A DNA stretch of 17,068 nucleotides from Candidatus Nomurabacteria bacterium CG_4_9_14_0_2_um_filter_32_10 (lineage in GTDB: Bacteria > Patescibacteriota > Minisyncoccia > Phycocordibacterales > UBA9973). Positions 1 through 6,503 of the stretch are shown here, piece by piece; the first letter of the stretch is position 1; the number at the start of each line of letters is the position of its first letter. Under the pieces are notes generated by a model. That model saw only the letters and a list, made by a program, of their open reading frames with translations, was not told the origin of the DNA and did no database searches. The stretch covers positions 1 to 17,068 of the forward strand of contig PFRK01000029.1 of assembly GCA_002788475.1 (NCBI GenBank), written 5' to 3'. Position numbers and translations under genes: made by a program.

Positions 1-421
1 AATTAACTTGTCTTGAACTTGGAGAAATAGTTCCACCTGTTCCCGCACTTGTACTTACAGTGTAGGTTTGAACTGGACAAAGAGGAGTAATGAAATCCTT
101 AGTTTGACCATAGACTGTTCCTCCAGCACTTTGTGCTACTGCACGATAAATATATTGAGTGTTGGGGGTAAGACCAGTGATCATTTCACTATAACTAGAA
201 GTAGAATTAAAAGGTCCTTGATGTGATGTGTGATTAGATAGGCTTGTAGTTCCCCAGTCAAACCAAGCATAGGTGGGTGAACCATTTGGATATACTGTTC
301 CGTTTATGGTTGCATAGTTACAGTGAGCGACCACTGTTTGAGCTGAAGCATTATTAAAACTTATAAAAAGCCCTGAGAGGGATATTATACTGATTAAAAA
401 TATTTTTATTTTTTTGTTCAT
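1..421 (-). CDS. Secreted fibronectin-III-like repeat protein, C-terminus outside window
   Basis: The reverse strand reads open from an ATG at 421 to the window edge, about 140 residues, so the 3' part is missing. The N-terminus (MNKKIKIFLISIISLSG...) is a clear signal peptide: lysines, a hydrophobic core, then ASAQ as a likely signal peptidase site near residue 30. Residues about 31-110 read like a fibronectin-III fold, ending in a typical LTPNTQYIYRAVAQS strand and a VYGQTKDF strand. From about residue 116 a second module begins (YTVSTSAGTGGTISPSS) that resembles the InlB-B/bacterial repeat type of surface proteins. The protein is probably exported and displayed on the cell surface or secreted. 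Function beyond adhesion-like architecture cannot be given. There is no clear Shine-Dalgarno sequence, but a near-perfect promoter lies about 60 nt upstream. Confidence 0.75.
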   Translation of the reverse strand, partial: MNKKIKIFLISIISLSGLFISFNNASAQTVVAHCNYATINGTVYPNGSPTYAWFDWGTTSLSNHTSHQGPFNSTSSYSEMITGLTPNTQYIYRAVAQSAGGTVYGQTKDFITPLCPVQTYTVSTSAGTGGTISPSSRQVN

Positions 422-486
422 ATTTTTTTATTTCTGTTAAATTATAAAAGTAAAAAAGACCTTTTACTCTTCGAAACTATCCACAT

Positions 487-514
487 ATTATATCATATTG
501 AAATAAAATGTCAA
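487..514 (-). promoter_or_regulatory. Sigma-70-type promoter for the FN3-like gene
   Basis: On the minus strand, TTGACA (509-514) and TATAAT (487-492) are separated by 16 bp. Both hexamers match the consensus perfectly. The predicted start is near 480, giving a leader of about 59 nt before the ATG at 421. Confidence 0.8.
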
Positions 515-529
515 TGGCTTTGAAGAGCA

Positions 530-562
530 GGAGAGAATAAAATTTAAAATCCTATTCTCTCC
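530..562 (-). terminator. Hairpin after the collagen-stalk gene
   Basis: A perfect 10-bp inverted repeat (GGAGAGAATA / TATTCTCTCC) with a 13-nt loop begins 8 nt past the stop codon of the 571-1230 gene. No T-run follows on either strand, so it is a weak intrinsic terminator at best. It may instead protect the 3' end. It lies just upstream of the next promoter. Confidence 0.4.
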
Positions 563-570
563 ATTTGTCT

Positions 571-1230
571 TTAGAAACTAGCTGAATACCTCAGGACAAA
601 CCAATTTTGTTGTTGTTTTTTATAAACTTCACCAGTATCAACACCAGGGGGAGTAATAGTTGGAGAAGAGTCCTTTTCGTGATAGTTTATTATTGCTCTT
701 ACTACCAAATATGTTATATAAGCTACTACTACAAAACCACTTGCTATGATTAATGTTGTCCATGGAAATCCTGCTTCATTTATGATGGTAATCGGAGAAA
801 TTTCTCCATCACGACCATTGATGCCAGGGTCTCCCTTATCTCCCTTTTCACCTTTAATAAACTCAGGTTTAAAGGCTAGAGATTTTGTTAGTACTACTTG
901 GGTTCTTGAGCGATCGAGGTCGTTCAAGAATTTTACAGGATTTCCGCACACGAATGCGATACTTGTTTTGATTGTTTCACCAGAAAAATATAACGTTGAA
1001 TCAATGTCGAACACCTGCCCATTTCCAGCCATCCCTTTAGTCCATTTTCCTGACCTTCCCTGAGTTTCAACCCAAGGGTTATAGAGAACTTTTATCGATA
1101 CCATACCTGGAGTACCTTTGTACCCTAGGTCAACTGGGTCTTCTCCCCAGTTAATCCTTTTTTGTCCATTTAACTCACTGGTCAAAAAAGTTATGGTTAA
1201 AAACACTAGAAAAATAATGAAATTTCTCAT
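571..1230 (-). CDS. Surface protein with collagen-like stalk and one membrane helix
   Basis: A 219-residue protein of no family I recognise. Visible parts in order: a signal peptide (about residues 1-22); an ectodomain (about 23-126); six Gly-X-Y triplets (GEK GDK GDP GIN GRD GE-, residues 127-143), a short collagen-like segment; a membrane helix (about 157-177); and a hydrophilic tail (178-219) predicted to be cytoplasmic. Gly-X-Y segments normally trimerise, so the ectodomain may be held as a trimeric stalk close to the membrane. A Shine-Dalgarno-like AAAGGTG lies 5 nt before the ATG, and a strong promoter lies about 50 nt upstream. The gene is monocistronic, between the MacAB-like operon and the FN3-like gene. 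Partner and ligand are unknown. Confidence 0.75.
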   Translation of the reverse strand: MRNFIIFLVFLTITFLTSELNGQKRINWGEDPVDLGYKGTPGMVSIKVLYNPWVETQGRSGKWTKGMAGNGQVFDIDSTLYFSGETIKTSIAFVCGNPVKFLNDLDRSRTQVVLTKSLAFKPEFIKGEKGDKGDPGINGRDGEISPITIINEAGFPWTTLIIASGFVVVAYITYLVVRAIINYHEKDSSPTITPPGVDTGEVYKKQQQNWFVLRYSASF

Positions 1231-1284
1231 GATTACACCTTTATTTTATTTTATAAAACGGAACAACTATTTACAATTTTTGTT

Positions 1285-1312
1285 AGTATATCACCTTATA
1301 GAAAAATGTCAA
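1285..1312 (-). promoter_or_regulatory. Sigma-70-type promoter for the collagen-stalk gene
   Basis: On the minus strand, TTGACA (1307-1312) and TATACT (1285-1290) are 16 bp apart, the same spacing as the promoter of the neighbouring secreted gene. The predicted start is near 1278, about 48 nt before the ATG. Confidence 0.75.
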
Positions 1313-1379
1313 GGGGTATACTAATACTTCTTTAAACTTAGACGCACTAGATATGAAATCATTACAAAACCCAATAGAT

Positions 1380-1399
1380 AACGCCTTTAAGGCGTTTTT
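1380..1399 (+). terminator. Intrinsic terminator without an upstream plus-strand gene
   Basis: AACGCC-TTTAA-GGCGTT forms a 6-bp GC-rich stem followed by a T-run on the plus strand (1395-1399). On the minus strand, the direction of both flanking genes, there is no T-run after the stem. It lies in an AT-rich gap (1231-1495) where I see no gene. It may still act for the permease mRNA read on the minus strand, or end an unrecognised plus-strand RNA. Confidence 0.5.
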
Positions 1400-1495
1400 G
1401 ATTAAAAATAAAATATGAGGAATTTATTTTTTAAAATTTTTAATAATTTTTTTTATTTTCTTTTTTAATATTAATTTAATGTTAGTTTCTATATT

Positions 1496-2704
1496 TTATT
1501 CGTATCTTAGAGCATCTATTGGGTTCAACATTCCTGCTCTACGAGCTGGATAGTAACCGAAAATGATACCAATACCTGTGGAGACTCCAAAAGCTAAAAG
1601 AACAGAAGAAAGGGAAACGCTAGTGGCGATTAATCCAGTCGATGTCACTATGAAAGAAATGAGCCAACCTAAAATAATTCCCAAGAAGCCACCGATAAAT
1701 GTGAGCATTACTGCTTCTGAAAGAAATTGTAAGTTTATATCTTTTCTTTTTGCTCCGATTGCTTTTCTTAGTCCGATTTCTTTAGTTCTCTCAGTCACGG
1801 TGGTGAGCATCATATTCATAATTCCAATACCACCAACTAAAAGTGAAATTGAAGCGATGGCTGCTAAGAAGAGTGTAAAAGTATCTATGACGGTGGTTAA
1901 TGTTCCTAAAATATCTTCTTGTGAGATTACTGAAAAATCTGCTTCATCTACATTGTGTTTATTTAGGAGTGCATTTATTGCTAAATCTTTAACTTCTGTC
2001 ATTTTATCTTTATCTGTCACCGATACAGACATTGTGGAGAGATAATCCATTCCCGAAAGAATTTTTTGCATTGTTGAAAGGGGAACGAATATCATATCAT
2101 CAGGACCTGAAAATCCAACTCCACCTTTTGCGACTAATACTCCTATAACATTAAAATTAATTTTATTAATACGAACAGTTTTACCAATTGGATCTTCTTC
2201 AGGGAATAAATCAGTTGCAACGGTGGCTCCCAATACTGCTTGTCTTCCCATACTCCTTTCATTTGCATCAGAAATAAAACTTCCATCAGCAAGAGCAACG
2301 TTGTGTACGTTCATATAATCTGTGGTGACTCCACTAATGGTGGTGTTGGTATTATTGCCAGTAGCAACCACTTGGAATCGACTAGAAACTTCAGGAGAAA
2401 CAGCTGCGACGCCGTCTATAGTCTTTATAACATCGGCATCTTCATTTTTTAGAGTTTGAGCTGAACCACGACCAGAAGAAACTATCCCTCTTCCTGGTTG
2501 GACTACACCTGGCATAATTGTTAGGAGGTTTGAACCAAGACCTTCTATACTTGATGAAATAGATTCTTTAGCTCCATTGCCTATAGAGACCATAGCAATG
2601 ACAGAAGCGATACCTATAACAATACCAAGCATAGTAAGACCTGATCGCACTTTATTAGCGGAGAGTGAACTATATGTTTCATTTGCTATGTCTCTTATTT
2701 TCAT
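1496..2704 (-). CDS. macB: MacB/FtsX-family ABC transporter permease
   Basis: A 402-residue membrane subunit of a MacB-type (type VII) ABC system. An N-terminal helix (about 22-44) carries the typical SGLTMLGIVIGIASV segment. It is followed by a large extracytoplasmic MacB_PCD-like domain (about 45-265) and then three helices (about 270-300, 325-355, 365-390) with the FtsX-family signature MNMMLTTVTERTKEIGLRKA. The usual end motif 'NPIDALRYE' is present. Unlike E. coli MacB, the ATPase is a separate protein, as in many Gram-positive systems. It is last in an operon with the ATPase and membrane fusion protein; the 80-bp gap before it holds only AT-rich filler with short repeats. No Shine-Dalgarno sequence is evident at the ATG. 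Substrate unknown: peptide, lipid or antimicrobial export are family possibilities. Confidence 0.9.
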   Translation of the reverse strand: MKIRDIANETYSSLSANKVRSGLTMLGIVIGIASVIAMVSIGNGAKESISSSIEGLGSNLLTIMPGVVQPGRGIVSSGRGSAQTLKNEDADVIKTIDGVAAVSPEVSSRFQVVATGNNTNTTISGVTTDYMNVHNVALADGSFISDANERSMGRQAVLGATVATDLFPEEDPIGKTVRINKINFNVIGVLVAKGGVGFSGPDDMIFVPLSTMQKILSGMDYLSTMSVSVTDKDKMTEVKDLAINALLNKHNVDEADFSVISQEDILGTLTTVIDTFTLFLAAIASISLLVGGIGIMNMMLTTVTERTKEIGLRKAIGAKRKDINLQFLSEAVMLTFIGGFLGIILGWLISFIVTSTGLIATSVSLSSVLLAFGVSTGIGIIFGYYPARRAGMLNPIDALRYE

Positions 2705-2784
2705 TCTGGGTAGTTAAAAGTTTATAAAGTTCTTAAAGTTATAAAGTTGAATTAATTTATTTTTCATTTTACTTGATAAACTTT

Positions 2785-3486
2785 CTACTTTATGACTTTT
2801 TTTAAATGGGTTGTTCTATCTTCAAGAAGTTTTCCATCTTTTATAAAAAGTATTCTATCGGCATGTTCGGCTATTTCTTGTTCATGAGTAATGAGAATTA
2901 TAGTGCGACCTAATTCTTTGTTTAATCTCTGAAATGTACCGATGACGATTTCTCCTGTTTTTGAATCCAGATTTCCTGTTGGTTCATCAGCTAAAATAAG
3001 TGATGGATTATTTACAAGTGCACGAGCAATAGCTACACGTTGAATTTGTCCACCAGAGAGTTGATTTGATAAATGTTGAAAATTATTTTCTTCTAGACCT
3101 GCTGATAGTAATGCATTTTTTGCTCTTTTTTCTCTTTCAAGACCATGTATACCAGCATAAACCAAAGGCAACATTACATTTCGTAAGACTGTTGTTCTTG
3201 GTAATAAATTGAAAGATTGAAAAACAAAACCAATCTTATCCCTTCTAATATTTGCGAGTTCATCATCCGACAAAATGGAAACATCTTTGCCATCAAGAAA
3301 ATATGTTCCACTCGTCGGACTATCGAGTGCACCTAGTATATGCATTAATGTTGATTTACCACTTCCTGATGGTCCCATGATAGCTATGAATTCTCCGTCA
3401 GCAATATTAAAAGAAATATTACTTAATGCCTCAAACTCAACATCTCCCGTTTTATATGTTTTTGTAATATTTTTTATTTCAATCAT
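2785..3486 (-). CDS. MacB/LolD-type ABC transporter ATP-binding protein
   Basis: A 233-residue nucleotide-binding subunit. All catalytic motifs are intact: Walker A GPSGSGKST (38-46), Q-loop Gln90, signature LSGGQ (143-147), Walker B LILADEPT (163-170), D-loop near 174, and switch His201. It powers the permease encoded just downstream. I chose the ATG at 3486 rather than one 10 codons upstream: the shorter start gives the family's N-terminus (MIEIKNITKTY), lies 4 nt after the stop of the adaptor gene, and has an AAAGGAAG Shine-Dalgarno sequence 8 nt before it. The tight junction implies translational coupling in the MacAB-like operon. Confidence 0.93.
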   Translation of the reverse strand: MIEIKNITKTYKTGDVEFEALSNISFNIADGEFIAIMGPSGSGKSTLMHILGALDSPTSGTYFLDGKDVSILSDDELANIRRDKIGFVFQSFNLLPRTTVLRNVMLPLVYAGIHGLEREKRAKNALLSAGLEENNFQHLSNQLSGGQIQRVAIARALVNNPSLILADEPTGNLDSKTGEIVIGTFQRLNKELGRTIILITHEQEIAEHADRILFIKDGKLLEDRTTHLKKVIK

Positions 3487-3490
3487 CGAA

Positions 3491-5131
3491 TTATCTTCCT
3501 TTGTTTCCAGTACCACCGAAAATACTAGGTGCTGTTGTTGTCATTGTTGTTGGCAATATTGTTCTCGTGACTATTTCATCGCCTTCTTTAATTCCGGAGA
3601 TAATTTCACTTTGTAAATCATTTGATATACCAACTTCTACTGGAATTTTTTTAGGAGCGACTTTTGATATGAAACCAATTAATCCATTTGTAGATGGCAA
3701 TAAAGGTGTGTTGAAGTTTTCAACATAGTTTATTTTAGATTGTTCTGCTTGTCGAGCGGGCATTGATTTTATAGCACTATTTGGGATTATTAATACATTT
3801 TGTTTCATATCTGTGATAATTGCGGAAGAAACACTCATTGCTGGTTTTATTCTCTCATCTTGTGTATCAAAACTTATTTTAACAATATAAGTTACAACTC
3901 CTTGCGAAACTGTACCAACAGAGTCAATTTCAGCAACGATACCTGAAATAGAGAGATCAGGAATTGCATCAAAAGTGAGATTTGCTTTCTGTCCAATTTT
4001 TATTTTTGCTACGTCAACTTCATTAAGTGAGATCTCAGCGATTTGTTGATTTGTTATTAATGTTGCGACTATAGTGCTTGTACTTATAGTGTCTCCTTTT
4101 TTGATATCTATAGTAGAGATTACTCCTCCAAACGGTGCCCTAATAAAGTAATCTGACAAATTATCTTTTGCATCCTGTAGAGCATTCTCTTTTTGTTTTA
4201 CTGTTAATTCTGAACTTTGAATATCTAGGTCAGCATTTAGAGAAGAATCTTTATTATCATTAATATTTGTTTCAGCAGTTAAGAGATTGGTTAGATGTGT
4301 ATTTATTGTATTGGTATAGGTAGATAAGGTAGTTTGAAAAGAAGTAAAAGGAGAAGAATTTCCAGAATCTTCTGACAAATAATCAACAAAATTTATCATG
4401 TTTTTAATAGCATCAGAGAAAATTTTAGTTGTTTCATAGGTTTGTTTAATAACTTTTTCAATATCTTCTTTAACAGAATCTTGATTAAGTGTTCTATAAA
4501 ACTTTCTATTTGTCTCAAAAGCTTTTTTAGCATTATAATATGTCGTCTCTGCTAATTCTCTATAACTTTGAGCTGTCTTTCCACTTATTCGTGCAGCATT
4601 ATCTGAGAAAATGTTTTCTCCTAAAAGATCTTCCAATCCAGTTACAATCGTAGGTAAATCTAAAAATGTATCTGAAACAGTATTAAATCCGTCATCATAC
4701 GCTTTTACTAAATCAGCACTAATATTCTCATTTGATTTTTCAATCTTTAATTTTTCCAGAGAAATTTTTGCAGATTCTAGGTTTAGTTCGGCGTCACGTA
4801 TAGATTTTTGTATATCCTTAGTATCTAATTGTGCTATAAGTGTGCCTTGGCTGACTGCATCACCATTTTTTTTAGAAAGATATATTACGTCTCCAGAAGC
4901 TTTAGATTTTACATCTATTTGATTTAAGGCTGAAACTTGGCCACTACCAGAAACAGAGGCAATAATTGTACCTTTTTCTACTTTGGCCGTTATATAACGA
5001 ATATCACCAGTCGTATTTGTAAATTTTTTGTATCCCCAATATCCTAGAGCTAAGATTATTATTAATACAACGATACTTATTACTTTATGGGAGGATATAT
5101 ATAATTTTATTTTTTGGAAGTAATTTTTCAT
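3491..5131 (-). CDS. macA: MacA/HlyD-family membrane fusion (adaptor) protein
   Basis: 546 residues, well above the roughly 370 of E. coli MacA. A membrane anchor (about 16-33) is followed by a first half-lipoyl/barrel strand (about 45-105), a very long, mostly helical insert (about 108-325), the second half-lipoyl (IRAPFGGVIS from residue 330), a beta-barrel and membrane-proximal domain, and a low-complexity Thr/Ser/Gly tail. In E. coli MacA the hairpin contacts TolC. A Patescibacteria cell is expected to lack an outer membrane, so here the hairpin may instead reach through the cell wall or S-layer or hold the substrate. First gene of a leftward operon with the ATPase and permease. Confidence 0.88.
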   Translation of the reverse strand: MKNYFQKIKLYISSHKVISIVVLIIILALGYWGYKKFTNTTGDIRYITAKVEKGTIIASVSGSGQVSALNQIDVKSKASGDVIYLSKKNGDAVSQGTLIAQLDTKDIQKSIRDAELNLESAKISLEKLKIEKSNENISADLVKAYDDGFNTVSDTFLDLPTIVTGLEDLLGENIFSDNAARISGKTAQSYRELAETTYYNAKKAFETNRKFYRTLNQDSVKEDIEKVIKQTYETTKIFSDAIKNMINFVDYLSEDSGNSSPFTSFQTTLSTYTNTINTHLTNLLTAETNINDNKDSSLNADLDIQSSELTVKQKENALQDAKDNLSDYFIRAPFGGVISTIDIKKGDTISTSTIVATLITNQQIAEISLNEVDVAKIKIGQKANLTFDAIPDLSISGIVAEIDSVGTVSQGVVTYIVKISFDTQDERIKPAMSVSSAIITDMKQNVLIIPNSAIKSMPARQAEQSKINYVENFNTPLLPSTNGLIGFISKVAPKKIPVEVGISNDLQSEIISGIKEGDEIVTRTILPTTMTTTAPSIFGGTGNKGR

Positions 5132-5195
5132 AGTCTTTTTTATTCACTTTTTTATTTTTAATGTCCTAATTATGGTAATCTTTCCTTACAGGAAC

Positions 5196-5201
5196 AGTAT
5201 A
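5196..5201 (-). promoter_or_regulatory. Possible -10 element of the MacAB-like operon
   Basis: TATACT on the minus strand, about 65 nt before the adaptor ATG. No good -35 lies at the expected distance. An AT-rich palindrome (TTTATAAAC / GTTTATAAA, about 5213-5231) sits where the -35 would be and could be an operator. Weak call. Confidence 0.35.
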
Positions 5202-5243
5202 CCTTTTATATTTTTATAAACATAAAGTTTATAAAAATAAATA

Positions 5244-5283
5244 AAAGCTTTTTGCTTTCTACACAAAGCCAAGCAGTTGGCTT
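5244..5283 (-). terminator. Tandem hairpins downstream of tRNA-Arg(GCG)
   Basis: Reading the minus strand away from the tRNA, a perfect 7-bp hairpin (AAGCCAA-loop-TTGGCTT, 5266-5283) comes first. A smaller AAAGC/GCTTT stem (5244-5258) follows and is succeeded by a T-rich stretch. The second can serve as a weak intrinsic terminator for the tRNA transcript. Confidence 0.4.
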
Positions 5284-5292
5284 CTCTCGTGC

Positions 5293-5367
5293 TGGTGCCC
5301 TCAGTAGGAATCGAACCTACATCGCAAACTCCGCAAGCTCGCATTCTATCCATTAAACTATGAGGGC
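5293..5367 (-). tRNA. tRNA-Arg, anticodon GCG
   Basis: Full cloverleaf on the minus strand. The acceptor GCCCTCA pairs with TGAGGGC, discriminator A, and CCA is encoded (5293-5295). The T-arm is GTAGG-TTCGATT-CCTAC. The anticodon stem CGAGC/GUUUG (with G-U pairs) closes the loop UUGCGGA, so the anticodon is GCG, which reads CGC/CGU. Most bacteria use ACG with inosine instead. Confidence 0.9.
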
Positions 5368-5493
5368 GATATATTATTTTGTAATTGAAGATTAACAGTT
5401 TTTATCTAAAAACTCAAATTTATCCGCCTAAATTTTTTGGTGACTTATTTTTTTAATAAATTTATCTTATTTTTGTGAAAAATTTTGGTGGCT

Positions 5494-5961
5494 TTAGAAA
5501 CCTAAAGAATCCATTATTTTTTCTGATAGATGTTCTTTCATTTCTTCTTCAGGAACGTTATTTGAAAGCATGATAGTTTTTATTTCTTCTGCAAAATTTT
5601 CCTCTATGGGCATTGAAAGTATCGGTATAAACAATCTTTCTGATCTGATAAAAAGTGTAGGTTTCATTTCATCTTTTTGTACCCAAAAAGATTTTATGTT
5701 TTCATAAGGGAAAATACGATTTCTTATTTTTAATCCTTTTTCATTTAATTCGTAGAAGACTAAGTCTGGTTTTTTAGTGGCAAAGATAAAAAGAAGTACT
5801 CCACTCACTATAAGAAATAAACTAAAAAAATAATTTTTATAAATAAATGATGCTACTGAGCTCGCGAGGATAATAACACCGAGTGCCCAGAACCAATCAT
5901 TGCCTCGTTCTTTTTCTTCGTATTCCAACGCAGTCCATTCTAGTTTTTTATTTGGATTCAT
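5494..5961 (-). CDS. Conserved small membrane protein with PH-like C-terminal half
   Basis: 155 residues. The N-terminus has an acidic, aromatic motif (LEWTALEYEEKERGNDWFW) leading into two membrane helices (about 23-41 and 44-62). The cytoplasmic remainder (about 66-155) starts with beta-strand-like segments, YELNEKGLKIRNRIFPYENI, the pattern of bacterial PH (YdbT-like) domains. It ends with a helix closing in 'EKIMDSLGF', an ending I associate with a widespread Patescibacteria family. No enzymatic motif is visible. It stands alone between two tRNAs. A TATAAT hexamer on the minus strand ends 7 nt before the ATG, so the mRNA is probably leaderless; that hexamer is part of a palindromic repeat (5961-6020). 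Confidence 0.7.
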   Translation of the reverse strand: MNPNKKLEWTALEYEEKERGNDWFWALGVIILASSVASFIYKNYFFSLFLIVSGVLLFIFATKKPDLVFYELNEKGLKIRNRIFPYENIKSFWVQKDEMKPTLFIRSERLFIPILSMPIEENFAEEIKTIMLSNNVPEEEMKEHLSEKIMDSLGF

Positions 5962-6020
5962 TAGTATAATTATACCCCGTAGTGAAACTTTTTCAAAGTT
6001 CTACTACAGGGTATACTAAT
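5961..6020. repeat. Promoter-bearing imperfect palindrome (intergenic repeat, copy R4)
   Basis: The left arm begins ATTAGTATA and continues CCCCGTAGTGAAACT. The right arm is its imperfect complement, AGTTCTACTACAGGG then TATACTAAT. The arms are about 24 bp with a 6-bp insertion (ATTATA) in the left arm and a few mismatches, separated by a short A/T loop. Read on the minus strand, the core (GTAGTAGAAC...GTTTCACTACGGGG) matches the repeats at 12143, 12706 and 13576. The minus strand also holds TATAAT (5969-5974), positioned as the -10 of the 5494-5961 gene. Confidence 0.65.
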
Positions 6021-6045
6021 CTTTAGCTTCTAAAGCAAAAAATTG

Positions 6046-6130
6046 CGGAGGTGGTGAGATTCGAACTCACGGTCCCTTTCAGGACTTCGGTTTTCAAGAC
6101 CGATGCACTAAACCTCTATGCGACACCTCC
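6046..6130 (-). tRNA. tRNA-Ser, anticodon UGA
   Basis: Class II tRNA on the minus strand with a long variable arm (GUCC...GGAC). The acceptor GGAGGTG pairs with CACCTCC, with discriminator G as expected for serine. The anticodon stem TCGGT/ACCGA closes loop CUUGAAA, anticodon UGA. CCA is not encoded (GCAA follows). Confidence 0.93.
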
Positions 6131-6139
6131 GTTTAAATG

Positions 6140-6168
6140 ATATTACTGTTTTTTGATATTTTTTACAA
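6140..6168 (-). promoter_or_regulatory. Promoter of tRNA-Ser(UGA)
   Basis: On the minus strand, TTGTAA (6163-6168), a 17-bp spacer and TAATAT (6140-6145) place a start about 2-3 nt before the tRNA 5' end. Confidence 0.5.
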
Positions 6169-6185
6169 GTTAGAAAAAACCTTAT

Positions 6186-6215
6186 AAAAATACCCGGTAT
6201 ATACCGGGTATTTTT
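6186..6215 (-). terminator. Perfect 30-bp palindrome, intrinsic terminator
   Basis: AAAAATACCCGGTAT is followed directly by its exact reverse complement. Folding gives a GC-core stem with a T-run on either strand. It starts 2 nt after the stop of the minus-strand 6218-6457 gene. On the plus strand no gene feeds it, so its main role is ending that gene's mRNA before tRNA-Ser. Confidence 0.85.
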
Positions 6216-6217
6216 GT

Positions 6218-6457
6218 TTATTTCTTTTTAGGTAAGATTCCATGAAGTACTTGCTGTATGTCAGACAATTTCTTTTTAGCAATATAGAAAATATAAAAAA
6301 TTTCAAGAATTCCAAAAGTATTTACCACTAAAAGAATAATAAACCACCATTTTTCATTTCTTTTGGAAGCAATCCAGAGTGAATATCCTTTCCAAGGTAA
6401 GATCCAAAAAATTGTTATTAATATGATTATTAAATTTTGATTTGTTAATTGATACAT
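6218..6457 (-). CDS. DUF5652-like two-helix membrane protein
   Basis: 79 residues with two membrane helices (about 8-24 and 37-58). The short loop carries the pattern W-x2-YSLWIASKRNEKWWFIILLVVNTFGILEIFYIF, which I recognise as typical of the DUF5652 family, common in Patescibacteria and some archaea. The tail is basic (ILPKKK). No biochemical role is established that I can cite. It has its own extended -10 promoter overlapping that of ruvX on the other strand, with the ATG 6 nt after the -10, and a strong terminator 2 nt after the stop, so it is a free-standing unit. Confidence 0.7.
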   Translation of the reverse strand: MYQLTNQNLIIILITIFWILPWKGYSLWIASKRNEKWWFIILLVVNTFGILEIFYIFYIAKKKLSDIQQVLHGILPKKK

Positions 6458-6463
6458 ATCTAA

Positions 6464-6472
6464 ATAATATCA
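6464..6472 (-). promoter_or_regulatory. Extended -10 for the DUF5652-like gene
   Basis: On the minus strand, TGA followed by TATTAT (6464-6469) forms a TGn-extended -10 whose predicted start coincides with the ATG at 6457. No -35 is apparent. It is back to back with the ruvX promoter. Confidence 0.5.
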
Positions 6473-6487
6473 GAAAAATGTTTTTTA

Positions 6488-6496
6488 TGCTAGTAT
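6488..6496 (+). promoter_or_regulatory. Extended -10 for ruvX
   Basis: TGC followed by TAGTAT (6491-6496) lies 7 nt before the ruvX ATG. This is a TGn-extended -10 implying a leaderless message. Confidence 0.5.
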
Positions 6497-6503
6497 CTTA
6501 TAT

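Noticed and set aside
1415..1468. 17-codon hydrophobic ORF (MRNLFFKIF...) on the plus strand
   Set aside because: Composed of T-runs in low-complexity DNA; no promoter or conserved feature.
2706..2760. Repeated AAAGTT/TATAAAGTT units between ATPase and permease genes
   Set aside because: Short AT-rich direct repeats of uncertain length, similar to filler elsewhere in the window; no CRISPR-like regular spacing.
3487..3516. Ten-codon N-terminal extension of the ABC ATPase
   Set aside because: It overlaps the adaptor gene's end. The ATG at 3486 has the Shine-Dalgarno sequence and the family's start.
5397..5414. AGTTTTTA-TC-TAAAAACT inverted repeat
   Set aside because: Perfect but AT-only with a 2-nt loop; too weak to call a terminator, and expected by chance in this composition.
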